A stretch of DNA of 64,000 nt from Halobellus rarus (GCF_024494595.1 NZ_JANHDI010000001.1:62001-126000); one strand, 5' to 3'; positions 8,686 through 17,711 are shown, counted from the first letter of the stretch. Program-made: numbers and translations. The notes: generated by a model not told the origin, from the sequence alone.

Positions 8686-9771
8686 TTACTCGGATTCGAC
8701 AGACGAGTCGGTTCTCTCGTCGGCCGCGACGTCGAGCGGGTCGTCTAGCTCGCCCATCACGGCCTCGAAGGCGTCCGTCGCGGTCAGCAGTCCGACGACG
8801 TCGCCGCCGTCTAAGACGAGCGCGAGCTCCTGTCGTTCGACCTGGAACTGATCGACCGCCTCGCTGATCAGCGTCTCCGCCGACAGCGTCATCGGCGGCG
8901 CGGCGATCGATTCCAGCGTCGTCTCTCCGTCCCGGAGCGCGTCCACGTTCGCGACGACCGCGGGCACGTAGACGATCCCGCGGAAGTCCTCGGGACCCTC
9001 CCCGACGAGCGGGAGGCGGGTGTGGGGGTTCGACCCGATCCGATCCAGGTTCTCCTCGATGTCGTCCTCGGTCGAGAGGAACACGACCTCCTCGACCGGC
9101 GTCATCACCTCGCGGATCGAGTGCTCGCCGACCTTGAGCGCGTTGAGGACCTCCTCGCGTCGTTCCTCCGGGAGGTCGCCGCGGTCGAGCACCGAGCCGA
9201 GTTCGTGTCTGAGGTCCGCCCGCGACTCGATCGCGTCGGTTTCGGCCTCCAGCCACGCGCCCGTCATCTCGACGCCGAACAGTTTGAGCGTCAACTTCGC
9301 GACGCCGTCGCCGATCGCGATGACCGGCGAGATGAGCTTCGCGAACCAGTACAGCGGCGTCGCACCGTAGCGGACGACGAACTTCGAGCGTTCGACGCCG
9401 AGGTACGTGGGCGTCTGTTCGCCGTGGGTGAGGTGCAGGAGGTTGATGATCAGAAAGGCCAGCACGCCGCCCGCGCCGACCGACGCCAGGAACGTCGATC
9501 GGAAATACGGCTCGAAGAGGGCAGCGAGCGCCGGCTCCGCGACGATCCCGACGGCGATACTCGAGGCCGTGATCCCGACCTGACAGCTCGTCAGATAGAT
9601 CTCCAGGTCGTTGGTCATCTCCCACCCCCGGCGGAGCCCCGGTTCGTCGAACTCGGCCTCTGTGAACTGTCGAACCCGCGTGAGCGCGAACTCGATCGCC
9701 ACGAAGAAGCCGTTCATAAGGATCAACGCGAGGCCGGCGGCCAATCGGATACCGATCTCGAGACCGTTCAT
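8686..9771 (-). CDS. CNNM/CorC-type membrane protein with CBS pair
   Basis: A 361-residue DUF21 (CNNM) transporter-like protein. The N-terminal membrane domain spans about residues 8-150 with three to four helices (GLALILMNGFFVAIEFAL, LTSCQVGITASSIAVGIVAE, LASVGAGGVLAFLIINLLHL). The cytosolic CBS pair follows at about residues 200-345 (VMTPVEEVVFLSTEDDIEE and LALVLDGGDVVGLLTATDAF). Family members export Mg2+ or Co2+, with nucleotide sensing by CBS domains. The family 'GE-x-x-P-K' motif is GEQTPTYL here. Often called hemolysin-like, but there is no evidence of haemolysis. The transported ion is not determinable. Confidence 0.88.
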   Translation of the reverse strand: MNGLEIGIRLAAGLALILMNGFFVAIEFALTRVRQFTEAEFDEPGLRRGWEMTNDLEIYLTSCQVGITASSIAVGIVAEPALAALFEPYFRSTFLASVGAGGVLAFLIINLLHLTHGEQTPTYLGVERSKFVVRYGATPLYWFAKLISPVIAIGDGVAKLTLKLFGVEMTGAWLEAETDAIESRADLRHELGSVLDRGDLPEERREEVLNALKVGEHSIREVMTPVEEVVFLSTEDDIEENLDRIGSNPHTRLPLVGEGPEDFRGIVYVPAVVANVDALRDGETTLESIAAPPMTLSAETLISEAVDQFQVERQELALVLDGGDVVGLLTATDAFEAVMGELDDPLDVAADERTDSSVESE

Positions 9772-9905
9772 ATCCGAACGTCACCAACGACGTGACAAAT
9801 ACGTGGTGAAACGGCGGGACGACTGCTTCGATTTTGTCGTACGCGCGTGCCCGCCGACACGTCCGGACGAAAACCGGTTTGTACCGCCGCCGATCAATTA
9901 CGCGT

Positions 9906-10229
9906 ATGACCGACTTCGACCCCGAGAAGTTCGAGGACAAGTACGCGAACTACTTCCCAGAGCTTCAGCGCGCGTACAAGAACGCCTTCGAGACGATGAA
10001 CGACGAGTACGACTCCGAACTGATCCACGCGATCGACCAGCAGATCCTCAACGAGTCCGAACCGTTCTACGAGGACGGCGAGTTCAGAATCGAACTCCCG
10101 GAGGATCCGAAAGAGCGGCTGACCGCCGTCGTCGTCGACGAGGAGAAACTCGCGGGCGTCCTCGAGGCGTACCTCGAAGAGCTCCGCCGACAGCACCGTC
10201 GCGTCTTCGGGCTAGACCGTTCCGAGTGA
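9906..10229 (+). CDS. DUF5783-type haloarchaeal protein
   Basis: A small acidic cytosolic protein of 107 residues, beginning MTDFDPEKFEDKYANYFPEL. Mostly helical with no membrane segment, cysteine pair or catalytic motif. I recognise the N-terminus as that of the haloarchaeal family named DUF5783, whose function is unknown. The ATG at 9906 follows gcgt in the usual haloarchaeal context and the extension upstream is basic, so I excluded it. Followed 90 nt downstream by the nfu gene on the same strand. Confidence 0.75.
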   Translation: MTDFDPEKFEDKYANYFPELQRAYKNAFETMNDEYDSELIHAIDQQILNESEPFYEDGEFRIELPEDPKERLTAVVVDEEKLAGVLEAYLEELRRQHRRVFGLDRSE

Positions 10230-10319
10230 GCGGTCGCATCGGACTCTCTCGGTCGAACCTGACGAATCGAGCCACGGGTGAACCAAAGGCCTAAGCCCGT
10301 CGCCGCCGAAGCGAGGGGT

Positions 10320-10679
10320 ATGAGCACGGACGCTGCAAGCGGCGACGACGACCTGAAAGAGCGCGTCACGAACTTCCTGCGCCGGAACTTCCCCCAAATT
10401 CAGATGCACGGCGGCTCGGCCGCCATCCAGAACCTCGACCGCGAGAGCGGCGAGGTCACGATTATGCTCGGCGGCGCGTGTTCGGGCTGTGGCATCTCGC
10501 CGATGACCATCCAGGCGATCAAGAGCCGGATGGTCAAGGAGATCCCCGAAATCGAGATGGTCCACGCCGAGACCGGGATGGGCGGTGGCGGTCACGAAGA
10601 GAGTATGTCGCCGTCGTTCCCCGGCGAGAGCTCCGGCGAGGAGGCCGACAGCGACGAAGGTCCGCAGGCTCCGTTCTAA
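10320..10679 (+). CDS. NifU C-terminal-domain (Nfu) iron-sulfur scaffold
   Basis: A 119-residue Nfu protein with the family CxxC in GGACSGCGISPMTIQAIK (cysteines near residues 54 and 57), which binds a transferable Fe-S cluster at a dimer interface. Acidic tails flank the domain. It likely delivers clusters to apo-proteins alongside the SUF system, which is not in this window. The start is set at MSTDAASGDDD after the ggggt context; the upstream extension is not acidic. No operon partner. Confidence 0.9.
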   Translation: MSTDAASGDDDLKERVTNFLRRNFPQIQMHGGSAAIQNLDRESGEVTIMLGGACSGCGISPMTIQAIKSRMVKEIPEIEMVHAETGMGGGGHEESMSPSFPGESSGEEADSDEGPQAPF

Positions 10680-10751
10680 CGTCGCTCCCGCTCGTTTTTT
10701 CCGCGCCCCAGGACCGGTGACTCTTTGACCTCCTCGCCGTGAGACGTGAGT

Positions 10752-12299
10752 ATGATCACCGAATCACCCGAGAACGTTCTCTTCGTGGTGATGGATACGG
10801 TCCGCAAGGACCGACTCACCCCGTACGGGTACGACCGCCCGACGACGCCGAATCTCTCGGCGTTCGCGGAGGAGGCGACCGTCTTCGAGCAGGCGGTCGC
10901 CCCCGCCCCGTGGACGCTCCCGGTTCACGCCTCGCTCTTCACGGGAATGTACCCCTCGCGGCACGGCGCGGACCAGGAGAACCCCTACCTCGAGGGGGCG
11001 ACGACGCTCGCGGAGACGCTCTCGACCGCGGGCTACGATACCGCCTGCTACTCCTCGAACGCGTGGATCACGCCGTATACGCATCTGACTGACGGATTCG
11101 ACGACCAGGACAACTTCTTCGAGGTGATGCCCGGGGAGTTCCTCTCGGGACCGCTCGCCCGCGCGTGGAAGACGATGAACGACAACGAGGCGCTCCGGAC
11201 CGTCGCGGACAAACTCGTCAGTCTGGGCAACACCGCTCACGAGTACTTCGCCGGCGGGGGTAGCGCGGACTCGAAGACGCCCGCCGTGATCGACCGGACG
11301 AAGTCGTTCATCCGGGATGCCGACCGCTCGTTCGCGTTCATCAACCTGATGGACGCACACCTCCCGTATCACCCGCCCGAGGAGTTCGCCGAGGAGTTCG
11401 CGCCCGGCGTCGATTCGACCGAGGTGTGCCAGAACTCCAAGGAGTACAACTCGGGAGCCCGCGACATCGACGACGACGAGTGGGAGGACATCCGCGGGCT
11501 CTACGACGCCGAGATCGCCCACATCGACGATCAACTCGGTCGGCTCTTCGACTGGCTGAAGGCGGAGGGACGGTGGGACGACACGATGGTCGTCGTCTGC
11601 GCCGACCACGGTGAACTCCACGGGGAGCACGACCTCTACGGCCACGAGTTCTGTCTGTACGACCCGCTCGTGAACGTCCCCCTGATGGTGAAACACCCCG
11701 CGCTCGACGCCGACCGCCGGACGGACCAGGTCGAACTGCTCGATCTGTATCACACCGTTCTCGACACGCTCGACGTCGAGGGTGGGACGCCGGCCTCCCC
11801 GGGAGAGGACGCCGTCGGTCTCGACCGCACGCGCTCGCTCGTCTCCGACTCTTACCGCGCGTTCGACGGCCTCGCTGACGCCGAACGCGACCCCGGTCAG
11901 CGGGGCGACGGCGAGTACGCCTTCGTCGAGTACTCCCGGCCCGTCGTCGAACTGAATCAACTGGAGGAGAAGGCCGCAGACGCCGGCATCACGCTCCCGA
12001 ACGACTCGCGGTTCTACTCGCGGATGCGCGCCGCGCGCCGGACCGACGCGAAGTACGTCCGCATCGACCGGATCGACGACGAGGCGTATCGACTCGACGA
12101 GGACGCCGGGGAGACGGAGAACGTCGCCGGCGGCGACGACCCGCTGATCGAGTCGACCGACCGGATGCTCTCCGAGTTCGAGTCCGCGGTCGGCGGCGCG
12201 TGGACCGACGCGCTCGACGACGACGTCTCCGACGACGCGGTCGACGAGATGGACGACGACGCCCAGGAACGGCTCCGCGACCTCGGCTATCTGGAGTAG
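10752..12299 (+). CDS. Sulfatase/alkaline-phosphatase superfamily hydrolase or transferase
   Basis: 515 residues of the sulfatase fold. The N-terminal metal strand is ENVLFVVMDTVRKDRL; the C-terminal metal motif is CADHGELHGEH. The active-site region reads PWTLPVHASLFTGMYPSRHG. Canonical sulfatases have C/S-x-P-x-R here, with Cys/Ser converted to formylglycine. This protein has Thr (about residue 55) and His instead of Arg, as in many haloarchaeal members. A threonine nucleophile is known in phosphoethanolamine transferases and phosphatases, so sulfatase activity is doubtful. There is no signal peptide, so it acts inside the cell. A GTG two codons upstream is an alternative start. Confidence 0.8.
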   Translation: MITESPENVLFVVMDTVRKDRLTPYGYDRPTTPNLSAFAEEATVFEQAVAPAPWTLPVHASLFTGMYPSRHGADQENPYLEGATTLAETLSTAGYDTACYSSNAWITPYTHLTDGFDDQDNFFEVMPGEFLSGPLARAWKTMNDNEALRTVADKLVSLGNTAHEYFAGGGSADSKTPAVIDRTKSFIRDADRSFAFINLMDAHLPYHPPEEFAEEFAPGVDSTEVCQNSKEYNSGARDIDDDEWEDIRGLYDAEIAHIDDQLGRLFDWLKAEGRWDDTMVVVCADHGELHGEHDLYGHEFCLYDPLVNVPLMVKHPALDADRRTDQVELLDLYHTVLDTLDVEGGTPASPGEDAVGLDRTRSLVSDSYRAFDGLADAERDPGQRGDGEYAFVEYSRPVVELNQLEEKAADAGITLPNDSRFYSRMRAARRTDAKYVRIDRIDDEAYRLDEDAGETENVAGGDDPLIESTDRMLSEFESAVGGAWTDALDDDVSDDAVDEMDDDAQERLRDLGYLE

Positions 12300-12382
12300 C
12301 GGTCGGCGTCCGAGCATCGAGTCGAAACGGCGCGCAGCGCGGCAGTAGGTACTTGATACCCGAGTCGTAAGCTCGTGTTACG

Positions 12383-12472
12383 ATGTCCGGTAGCGGCGAC
12401 GAAGACGACGAGAGCGAGATCAACGAGCGGCTCGATCGTCTCGTGAACTTCCTCGCGACGTACCTTCCGTGA
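12383..12472 (+). CDS. Possible 29-residue acidic miniprotein
   Basis: ATG to TGA encodes a 29-residue peptide starting MSGSGDEDDESEINERL and ending NFLATYLP. The first half is strongly acidic, and the second half is a short amphipathic helix. A weak TATA-like cttgata sits about 28 nt upstream, the leaderless spacing. The composition is like genuine haloarchaeal proteins. No family is recognised, and the short length leaves chance possible. Confidence 0.4.
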   Translation: MSGSGDEDDESEINERLDRLVNFLATYLP

Positions 12473-12647
12473 GGTCCCGAATCGAGGAAGGATATCTCTT
12501 GACAGACGCAGTTGCAGTTGCGGGTCACACGTCCATTCGCTTGGATCTCACACTACAGCGTGTACAGATAGCGTCAGCTCGGGCGTGTAACCGTTTGAAA
12601 AATCGAGATTGGTGTCTGTCGCTGTGAGCGACAGGTGTGTCTCGGTA

Positions 12648-12854
12648 TTACTGCCGGACGACGTTCGCCGCGCGAGGCCCCTTGGGCGAGGACTCGATGT
12701 CGAACTCGACCTCAGTACCTTCCGTGAGGTCTTCGCCGCCGACATCCTCCATGTGGAAGAACACGTCTTCGTCGTCGTCGAGGTCGCCGTCGTCAGTCGA
12801 AATGAAACCGTAGCCGCCTGTGTCGTTGAAGAAATCAACCTTACCGTTTGCCAT
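12648..12854 (-). CDS. cspA: Cold-shock-domain protein
   Basis: A 68-residue CspA-type single OB-fold protein that binds single-stranded nucleic acid. RNP1-like GGYGFIST is near residue 15 and RNP2-like DVFFHMED near residue 33. An acidic insert, DDGDLDDDED, between them is typical of halophile versions. I start at MANGKVDFFN; the longer frame would add a non-family extension. It likely acts as an RNA chaperone. Transcribed alone from a promoter within 12870-12900. Confidence 0.95.
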   Translation of the reverse strand: MANGKVDFFNDTGGYGFISTDDGDLDDDEDVFFHMEDVGGEDLTEGTEVEFDIESSPKGPRAANVVRQ

Positions 12855-13071
12855 TACAAACAGACAGAGGGCCGAGTGAGGGATAACCCTTCCGAGGGTC
12901 GAGGTACCACGACCCCTCACACGACGTTCGCACAGTCTACTGCCCCCTGATTCGTCTCACAGATACGTGAAATCGACACTTCCGAGTGATTCTCAACTCT
13001 CGATCTCCAAGTTGTTCTCCCGCGAGCGAGGCCGGAGGCCGAGCGAGCGGCCTTTTTTGGTGCAGATTTTT

Positions 13072-13122
13072 TGCGGGGGTTCGAGGCCGCGCGCAGCGCG
13101 GCCGAGGACCCCCGAGAAAAAA
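13072..13122 (-). terminator. Hairpin and T-runs downstream of polD large subunit
   Basis: Immediately after the polD stop, on the minus strand, a run of six T is followed by a hairpin: an 8-bp perfect stem ggccgcgc/gcgcggcc (13085-13103), inside flanking ggggg/ccccc. T-runs act as terminators in haloarchaea. The hairpin could instead affect mRNA stability. Confidence 0.5.
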
Positions 13123-13126
13123 GGTG

Positions 13127-16100
13127 CTACATGAAGTCCGCAAACCCGGACTGCTTGTTCTTGTCGTTCTCGAACACGGACTCTAAGCTCTTTTCGAGCA
13201 CTTCCAGCCGCTGTTTGGTGTACTCTCGACAGCCGAACTCCTCGGCGACGTGGATCGCGGTGTCCATGTACTTGTTCACCGACCCTTGGTGGACCGTCAG
13301 ATTCACCCGACCGCCGCACTCGCGGCAGTCGCCCGTGAGCGGCATTCGCCGGTACTTCTCGCCGCAGTCGAGACACCGCGTCTCCTGTCGCGAAAATGCG
13401 CGCAGATTCCCGATCAGGTCGGGCAGGAAGTGGTACTCGATGACGCGTTCTGCGACGTCGGTCTCGTCGACGGCGCGGAGCTTTCGCGACAGCGCCAGTT
13501 GCGCGTCCATCTTGTCCATCATCGACCCGAGCGTCTTATAGGCAGAAAGGTCGGGGCCGAGCGCGATGTCGGTGGTGTCGTGGGTGTGGTCGAAGCCGCG
13601 GTACTCCTCGTCGGTGCCGAGGGTGTCCTCGCCCAACTGGATCAGGTCCTCGACGGTCTCGGGGTCGTCGAGTTCGAGCGTGGCCTCGTAGAACTCCCGT
13701 GGATACTGCCGGACGATGTCCATGTTGTGCGCCTCGTCGTCGATCTCGCTCGGGTCGATGCGGGAGGACATCACCAGTGGCGCGTCCATCTGGCCGCCGC
13801 GTTTGTCGGGGAGGTACTGTTTCGAGAAGTTCAGGAGGCCGTCCATAAGGAGCATAACACAGTCTTCATCGCCGTCGCAGTTCCGCCGCTTCGCGGCGTG
13901 GAAGTACGGGTGCGCGTAGCCGACGGCGGCGGAGGTGAAGCCGACGACGCGGCCGACGACGGCGGCGGAGGTGTGCGGGGCCATCCCGAAGACGAGTTCG
14001 CCGACGAGGTCCTCGCGCTCCTCGACCTCGTAGAACGGCGGGAGCCCGTAGTACTGCTCTAAGAGGTCGTCGACGAAGTCCGCGGTCTTGAGCATGTGCT
14101 CGGCTGCGCCGTCCGAGAGGACGATGTCCTGGACTTTCAGTTCGACCAGCTGGTCGTCGAACTTCAGGGGCTCGCCGTCGATGTCGGTCTCGTAGCCCAA
14201 CTCCCGGAAGTCCGCGGCGGTCACGTCGAGTTCCGAGGGGCGGACGGACGTGACGGGGAGGTCCGTCATGTCGTATCGGACCGTCCCGTCCTTGAACGAC
14301 GTGACGCCGTTCTTCGCCCGGAGGACCCCCTTCTCCATCGGTTCGGGCGTCTTGTCCGCGGAAGTCAGTCCCTTGACGCCCTTCAGGATCTCGTAGGCGG
14401 ACTCGCGCTCGCCCACCGCTTCGAGCGCGCGGCGGTACTCCTCGCCGATATCGATCGAGAACCAGTCGGGGCTCGTGACGTCGCGGTCGCAGCGGTCGCA
14501 GTGCACGCGCCCCGCCTCGTCGGGCTCGATCACCTGGTTGCACTCCTCGCACTCGTAGTACGGTTCGGTGTGCGTGCCGCAGTCGGGGCACGTCGTCCGG
14601 TAGGTGTGGGCGTCGCAGTCGGGGCAGACGCGGTCGCCCACGCGGACGTCGACGACGCCCCGGCGACCCTGCTCGTCTCTGCCGCGGGCGGCCTCGCCGA
14701 CGTCCCGCTGGCTCCCGCCGGCCTCGCCGATGGGAAAGAGCGTGTGGACCGCCGGCGAGAGGTCTCGGGACTCGGACTTCTCGGGCCGGCCCATCCGGTT
14801 GCCGATCCGGGTCGGCGCGCGCTCGCGGACCTCGAACGGCGCGACCTCGTTAACTGCCTTGATCGCACTGTCGCCGGCGTCCCACTCGCGGGCGGCCGGC
14901 GAGAGGTCCGCCGGGTCCCACGTGCGACCGATCGACCCGCCCTCACCGATCTCGAATCCCAGCGATCGAACCGGCAGTCGCCACTCGGGGATTCGGATCG
15001 TCTCCTCGCGCTGAGTGTGCTCGACGAGCAGGTTTTCGAGCGTCTCGGCGACGGTTTCGGCGTTGACGAGTTCGAGGACGTAGTGGCCGTCGGCCGCCGC
15101 TCCGTCGCTCGTTTCGGCTCGTTCGGCTGAGCCGTCCGTACCGGCGAGGCCCCCGTCGGCCTCCGCGCCGACGACCCGCCCGTTCGCGACGGCGTCGGCC
15201 AGTTCTTCGAACTGCGCGACGGAGACGTCGTGCCAGAGGTAGGTGTAGTCGGGATGCAGCGGACAGTCGTAGTCGGTCGCCCACTCTTCGGCCTCCGCCG
15301 GCGTCGGGTGTTCGAGGTCGACAGCGGGGTCGTCCCCGAGCGCTTGCACGGGTGCGCCGGCGGCCTCGAAGTCCTGGACCCACCACTCGTAGACGTAGGA
15401 GGCGGGCGCGAGCGGGTGGTTGTTCTCGACGAACTCCCCGAAGTTCACGAGGTACTCGCCGAGGTCGAGGATCTTCTCGACGCCGTTTCTGACTTCGAGC
15501 GCCTCCTCGGGGTCGTCGATCCGCCGGACGTCGCCGTTCGCGAGGCGGACCGTCGGTCCCTCGATGGAGTCGACGGGGATGACGCCCGCGGCCTTCCCGG
15601 GCCGTTCTGTCTTGATCTGCGTCCCGGTCGCGAGGAAGTCGTCGACGAGGTGCATCGTCGCCGGGTGGACGCCGGCGGTCGCGAAGCCGTGGTTTCGCGC
15701 GCGGCCGTATCGAAGTCTGAACCCGCCCTCGGCGCTCGGGTGCCCGAAGACCGGTCGGCCGGCGATGAGGTCTCGAAGGAACTTCGTCGACGGATCGAGT
15801 CGGGGCGGCCCGGTTCGTCCGTCGAGGGCGTCGTCTTCGTCGTCTCCACTCTCCATTTCCTCTGTGCCGTCGCCGTGTTCTTCGTCCCCGCCCGACTCGC
15901 TGGCGTCCGCTGCTTCGGTGTCCGCGTCGGCGGCGTCCGCGTCCGCCTCTGCGTCCGCTTCGTCCTTCCCGATCGTCCCGTCGATGAGGTCCTGGAGCCA
16001 CGGCCAGTCGACCTCGTCGAGGCCGCGGGTGTAGCGCTGGATCTTCGGGGCCTTCAGCGCGATGCCCTCCGCGAGGACGAGACACATCCCGCCGCGGGCG

Positions 16101-16807
16101 GAGTTGGTGTCGACGCGTTCGAGGTCGCGGAAGCCCGAGACCTCCTCGTCGCCGGTGGCCTCGCCGTCGAGCATGATCGGCATGTGCTCGGCGATGAACT
16201 TCGTCTCCTTGTCCTTCGGCGAGTACTGCAGTCCCGTCTCCTTGTCGTAGAGGGAGATCTCCTCGGCGTACCGCTCGGTCTCGATCGTGCGCGCGTTGTA
16301 CTCCTCGATGCCGAGCAGCGAGCGGGCGTAGTCGGCCACGAGGACCGAGAGGGCCTGGGCGGTCCCGCCCGCCGAGCGGATCGGCCCCGCGTAGTAGACG
16401 TTCACGAACTCCGATCCGTCGTCGTTCTCCAAGATCTCCACGCGGTCGATGCCCTCGATGGGCGCGGCGACGACGCCCTCGGTGAGGAGCGCGACCGCCG
16501 TCCGCACCGCGCCCTCGACCTTCCCCGCGCGGCCCTCGTAGTCGCCGACGGTTCCCTCGACGAAGTCAGTCACGAGCTCCAGGGCGGCCTCCTCGCGGGA
16601 CATCTCGCCTTCGAGCTCGCGGACGCGCGCTGCGACGCCGGAGATCCCGAGGATGTTCTCCACCCTGTCGGCCATGTCCTTCGCGACGGGAATCTCGACC
16701 TCGGGTTCGGGGTCGTAGCCCATCCCCTTCGCGCGCTCGGCGCGGTCGAACGCCTCGTCGAGTCGGGATTCGATCCGCTCGAAGTACCGCTCGTCCTCGG
16801 CGCGCAC
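13127..16807 (-). CDS. polC: DNA polymerase D, large subunit DP2
   Basis: The 1226-residue catalytic subunit of the archaeal replicative polymerase PolD. Visible landmarks: N-terminal YYAGPIRSAGGTAQALSVL, a multi-cysteine zinc region (CPDCDAHTYRTTCPDCG and following cysteine pairs), the catalytic acidic loop NCDGDEDCVMLL near the lethal-site Asp pair, QYLPDKRGGQMDAPL, and a C-terminal zinc module (CLDCGEKY...CRECGG). Length fits an intein-free protein; inteins are common at this locus in halophiles. Residues about 281-334 are an acidic low-complexity insertion. GTG start, 2 nt after the stop of the upstream PPC-domain gene, so the two are co-transcribed. Confidence 0.95.
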   Translation of the reverse strand: MRAEDERYFERIESRLDEAFDRAERAKGMGYDPEPEVEIPVAKDMADRVENILGISGVAARVRELEGEMSREEAALELVTDFVEGTVGDYEGRAGKVEGAVRTAVALLTEGVVAAPIEGIDRVEILENDDGSEFVNVYYAGPIRSAGGTAQALSVLVADYARSLLGIEEYNARTIETERYAEEISLYDKETGLQYSPKDKETKFIAEHMPIMLDGEATGDEEVSGFRDLERVDTNSARGGMCLVLAEGIALKAPKIQRYTRGLDEVDWPWLQDLIDGTIGKDEADAEADADAADADTEAADASESGGDEEHGDGTEEMESGDDEDDALDGRTGPPRLDPSTKFLRDLIAGRPVFGHPSAEGGFRLRYGRARNHGFATAGVHPATMHLVDDFLATGTQIKTERPGKAAGVIPVDSIEGPTVRLANGDVRRIDDPEEALEVRNGVEKILDLGEYLVNFGEFVENNHPLAPASYVYEWWVQDFEAAGAPVQALGDDPAVDLEHPTPAEAEEWATDYDCPLHPDYTYLWHDVSVAQFEELADAVANGRVVGAEADGGLAGTDGSAERAETSDGAAADGHYVLELVNAETVAETLENLLVEHTQREETIRIPEWRLPVRSLGFEIGEGGSIGRTWDPADLSPAAREWDAGDSAIKAVNEVAPFEVRERAPTRIGNRMGRPEKSESRDLSPAVHTLFPIGEAGGSQRDVGEAARGRDEQGRRGVVDVRVGDRVCPDCDAHTYRTTCPDCGTHTEPYYECEECNQVIEPDEAGRVHCDRCDRDVTSPDWFSIDIGEEYRRALEAVGERESAYEILKGVKGLTSADKTPEPMEKGVLRAKNGVTSFKDGTVRYDMTDLPVTSVRPSELDVTAADFRELGYETDIDGEPLKFDDQLVELKVQDIVLSDGAAEHMLKTADFVDDLLEQYYGLPPFYEVEEREDLVGELVFGMAPHTSAAVVGRVVGFTSAAVGYAHPYFHAAKRRNCDGDEDCVMLLMDGLLNFSKQYLPDKRGGQMDAPLVMSSRIDPSEIDDEAHNMDIVRQYPREFYEATLELDDPETVEDLIQLGEDTLGTDEEYRGFDHTHDTTDIALGPDLSAYKTLGSMMDKMDAQLALSRKLRAVDETDVAERVIEYHFLPDLIGNLRAFSRQETRCLDCGEKYRRMPLTGDCRECGGRVNLTVHQGSVNKYMDTAIHVAEEFGCREYTKQRLEVLEKSLESVFENDKNKQSGFADFM

Positions 16808-16809
16808 GG

Positions 16810-17229
16810 TTACAGCCAGAGATCCAGGTCGGTGGTCTCGTCGTGCTCGCGGACGAGCGCGTCGTCGAACGCGCGGAGGTACACCTCGCCGGCGAAGACG
16901 GTCGCGGCGTTGAGATGGCCCGCGAGCGCCTGCCCGCTCGGCCGCGAGAGCACGGCGTGCGTGTGCGCGAAGCGCTCCCCGTCGAGGTCGGAGACGTTAC
17001 CGACGCAGGCGGCCACCTCCAAGGGTTCGTCGAAGGTCACCGACTGGTACTCCTTCGTCTCCTGGTCGTAGAACCACACCTCGGCGTCCTGGACGGCTCC
17101 CATCGCCTGAAACCACGCGGCGTCGATGTCTTCGAGGTCGGCGAACTCCTCGATTTCGGTGCGCCAGTCCGCCCCCGTTTCGAGTCGAAGCAGGAACTCC
17201 CGACTCGCGTCGACCTCGCGATAGTGCAT
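16810..17229 (-). CDS. PPC/DUF296-domain protein
   Basis: A 139-residue single-domain protein of the plant-and-prokaryote-conserved (PPC, DUF296) family, linked to DNA binding in some members. Landmarks are FLLRLETGADW, WFQAMGAVQDAEVWFYD and the conserved FAHTHAVLSR...GQALAGHLNAATVFAGEVYLR, with histidines that suggest a metal site. The start at MHYREVD follows the gggt context; the nine-codon extension upstream is dropped. It is translated just ahead of polD large subunit with a 2-nt gap, an association that suggests shared expression, not necessarily function. Confidence 0.85.
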   Translation of the reverse strand: MHYREVDASREFLLRLETGADWRTEIEEFADLEDIDAAWFQAMGAVQDAEVWFYDQETKEYQSVTFDEPLEVAACVGNVSDLDGERFAHTHAVLSRPSGQALAGHLNAATVFAGEVYLRAFDDALVREHDETTDLDLWL

Positions 17230-17329
17230 ACCCGTCCCCTCGGGAGAGGCGGACAAAAATCCTGCCGGTCGTGGCTCCGTGACTGACGGTCGGTGAAAAA
17301 TACGGAAAAACCGCTCGGTAGGCGGAACC

Positions 17330-17497
17330 CTATGCCCAGTCTCGAAGCGACGGCGCTTCGGACAGTCGCATCGAAAGCCACGCGTCGTCGCGGGAAATGT
17401 CCGCGATAACGAACTCCGATTGGGCGGGAGTGGAGTCCACCGAGGCCATCACCTCGGCGCGCGACGCGTCGGACACAGCCGTCGCATTCGGCGTCAT
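17330..17497 (-). CDS. Small conserved haloarchaeal protein (DUF7556-like)
   Basis: A 55-residue ORF encoding MTPNATAVSDASRAEVMAS... and ending DAWLSMRLSEAPSLRDWA. The core FVIADISRDDAWLSM is a pattern I associate with a haloarchaeal small-protein family (DUF7556; name recalled, not checked). The start is supported by gggtttatg on the minus strand (about 17522-17530), 28 nt upstream, so leaderless. Function unknown. Codon use is strongly GC3-rich, as in real genes here. Confidence 0.75.
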   Translation of the reverse strand: MTPNATAVSDASRAEVMASVDSTPAQSEFVIADISRDDAWLSMRLSEAPSLRDWA

Positions 17498-17711
17498 GTT
17501 TGTGAGTGTGTCTCATTCATACATAAACCCGTCGGATCGGTGCCGTGAGTTACTTCACGATTATGTATATTATGGAGTCCAAAATAGCACGTTAGTGTAT
17601 AAGTAACGGCTAACAGAAAACGTATGATCGGTCTCTACCGCCAATCCGTGGCAAGGTATAACATCCCAATTACAGGCAGTCGGGGGTGGAGAACGTCTCC
17701 GAGCCAACGGG

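Noticed and set aside
8513-8851. Plus-strand frame beginning GTG at 8513 with a tttata box 28 nt upstream (8482-8487) and a CADC pair
   Set aside because: The promoter spacing is attractive, but the frame overlaps the CNNM gene antisense by about 166 nt, its composition is Ser/Arg-rich, not acidic, and no family was recognised. The gap 8407-8685 may hold a shorter gene or none.
10764-12317. 517-residue open frame on the minus strand opposite the sulfatase-family gene
   Set aside because: GC-rich third positions keep the antisense frame open. The translation is Val/Arg/Glu-rich without fold-like pattern, and the plus-strand frame has clear family motifs.
12300-13110. Recurrent palindromic words such as cgcgcagcgcg (near 12331 and 13090)
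   Set aside because: Short GC palindromes are common in haloarchaeal DNA and the two copies are in different contexts; only the one after polD has T-runs.
13127-16807. Intein in polD large subunit
   Set aside because: Length is 1226 residues and no splice-site motifs (Cys/Ser start, HN end) or endonuclease blocks interrupt the catalytic regions.
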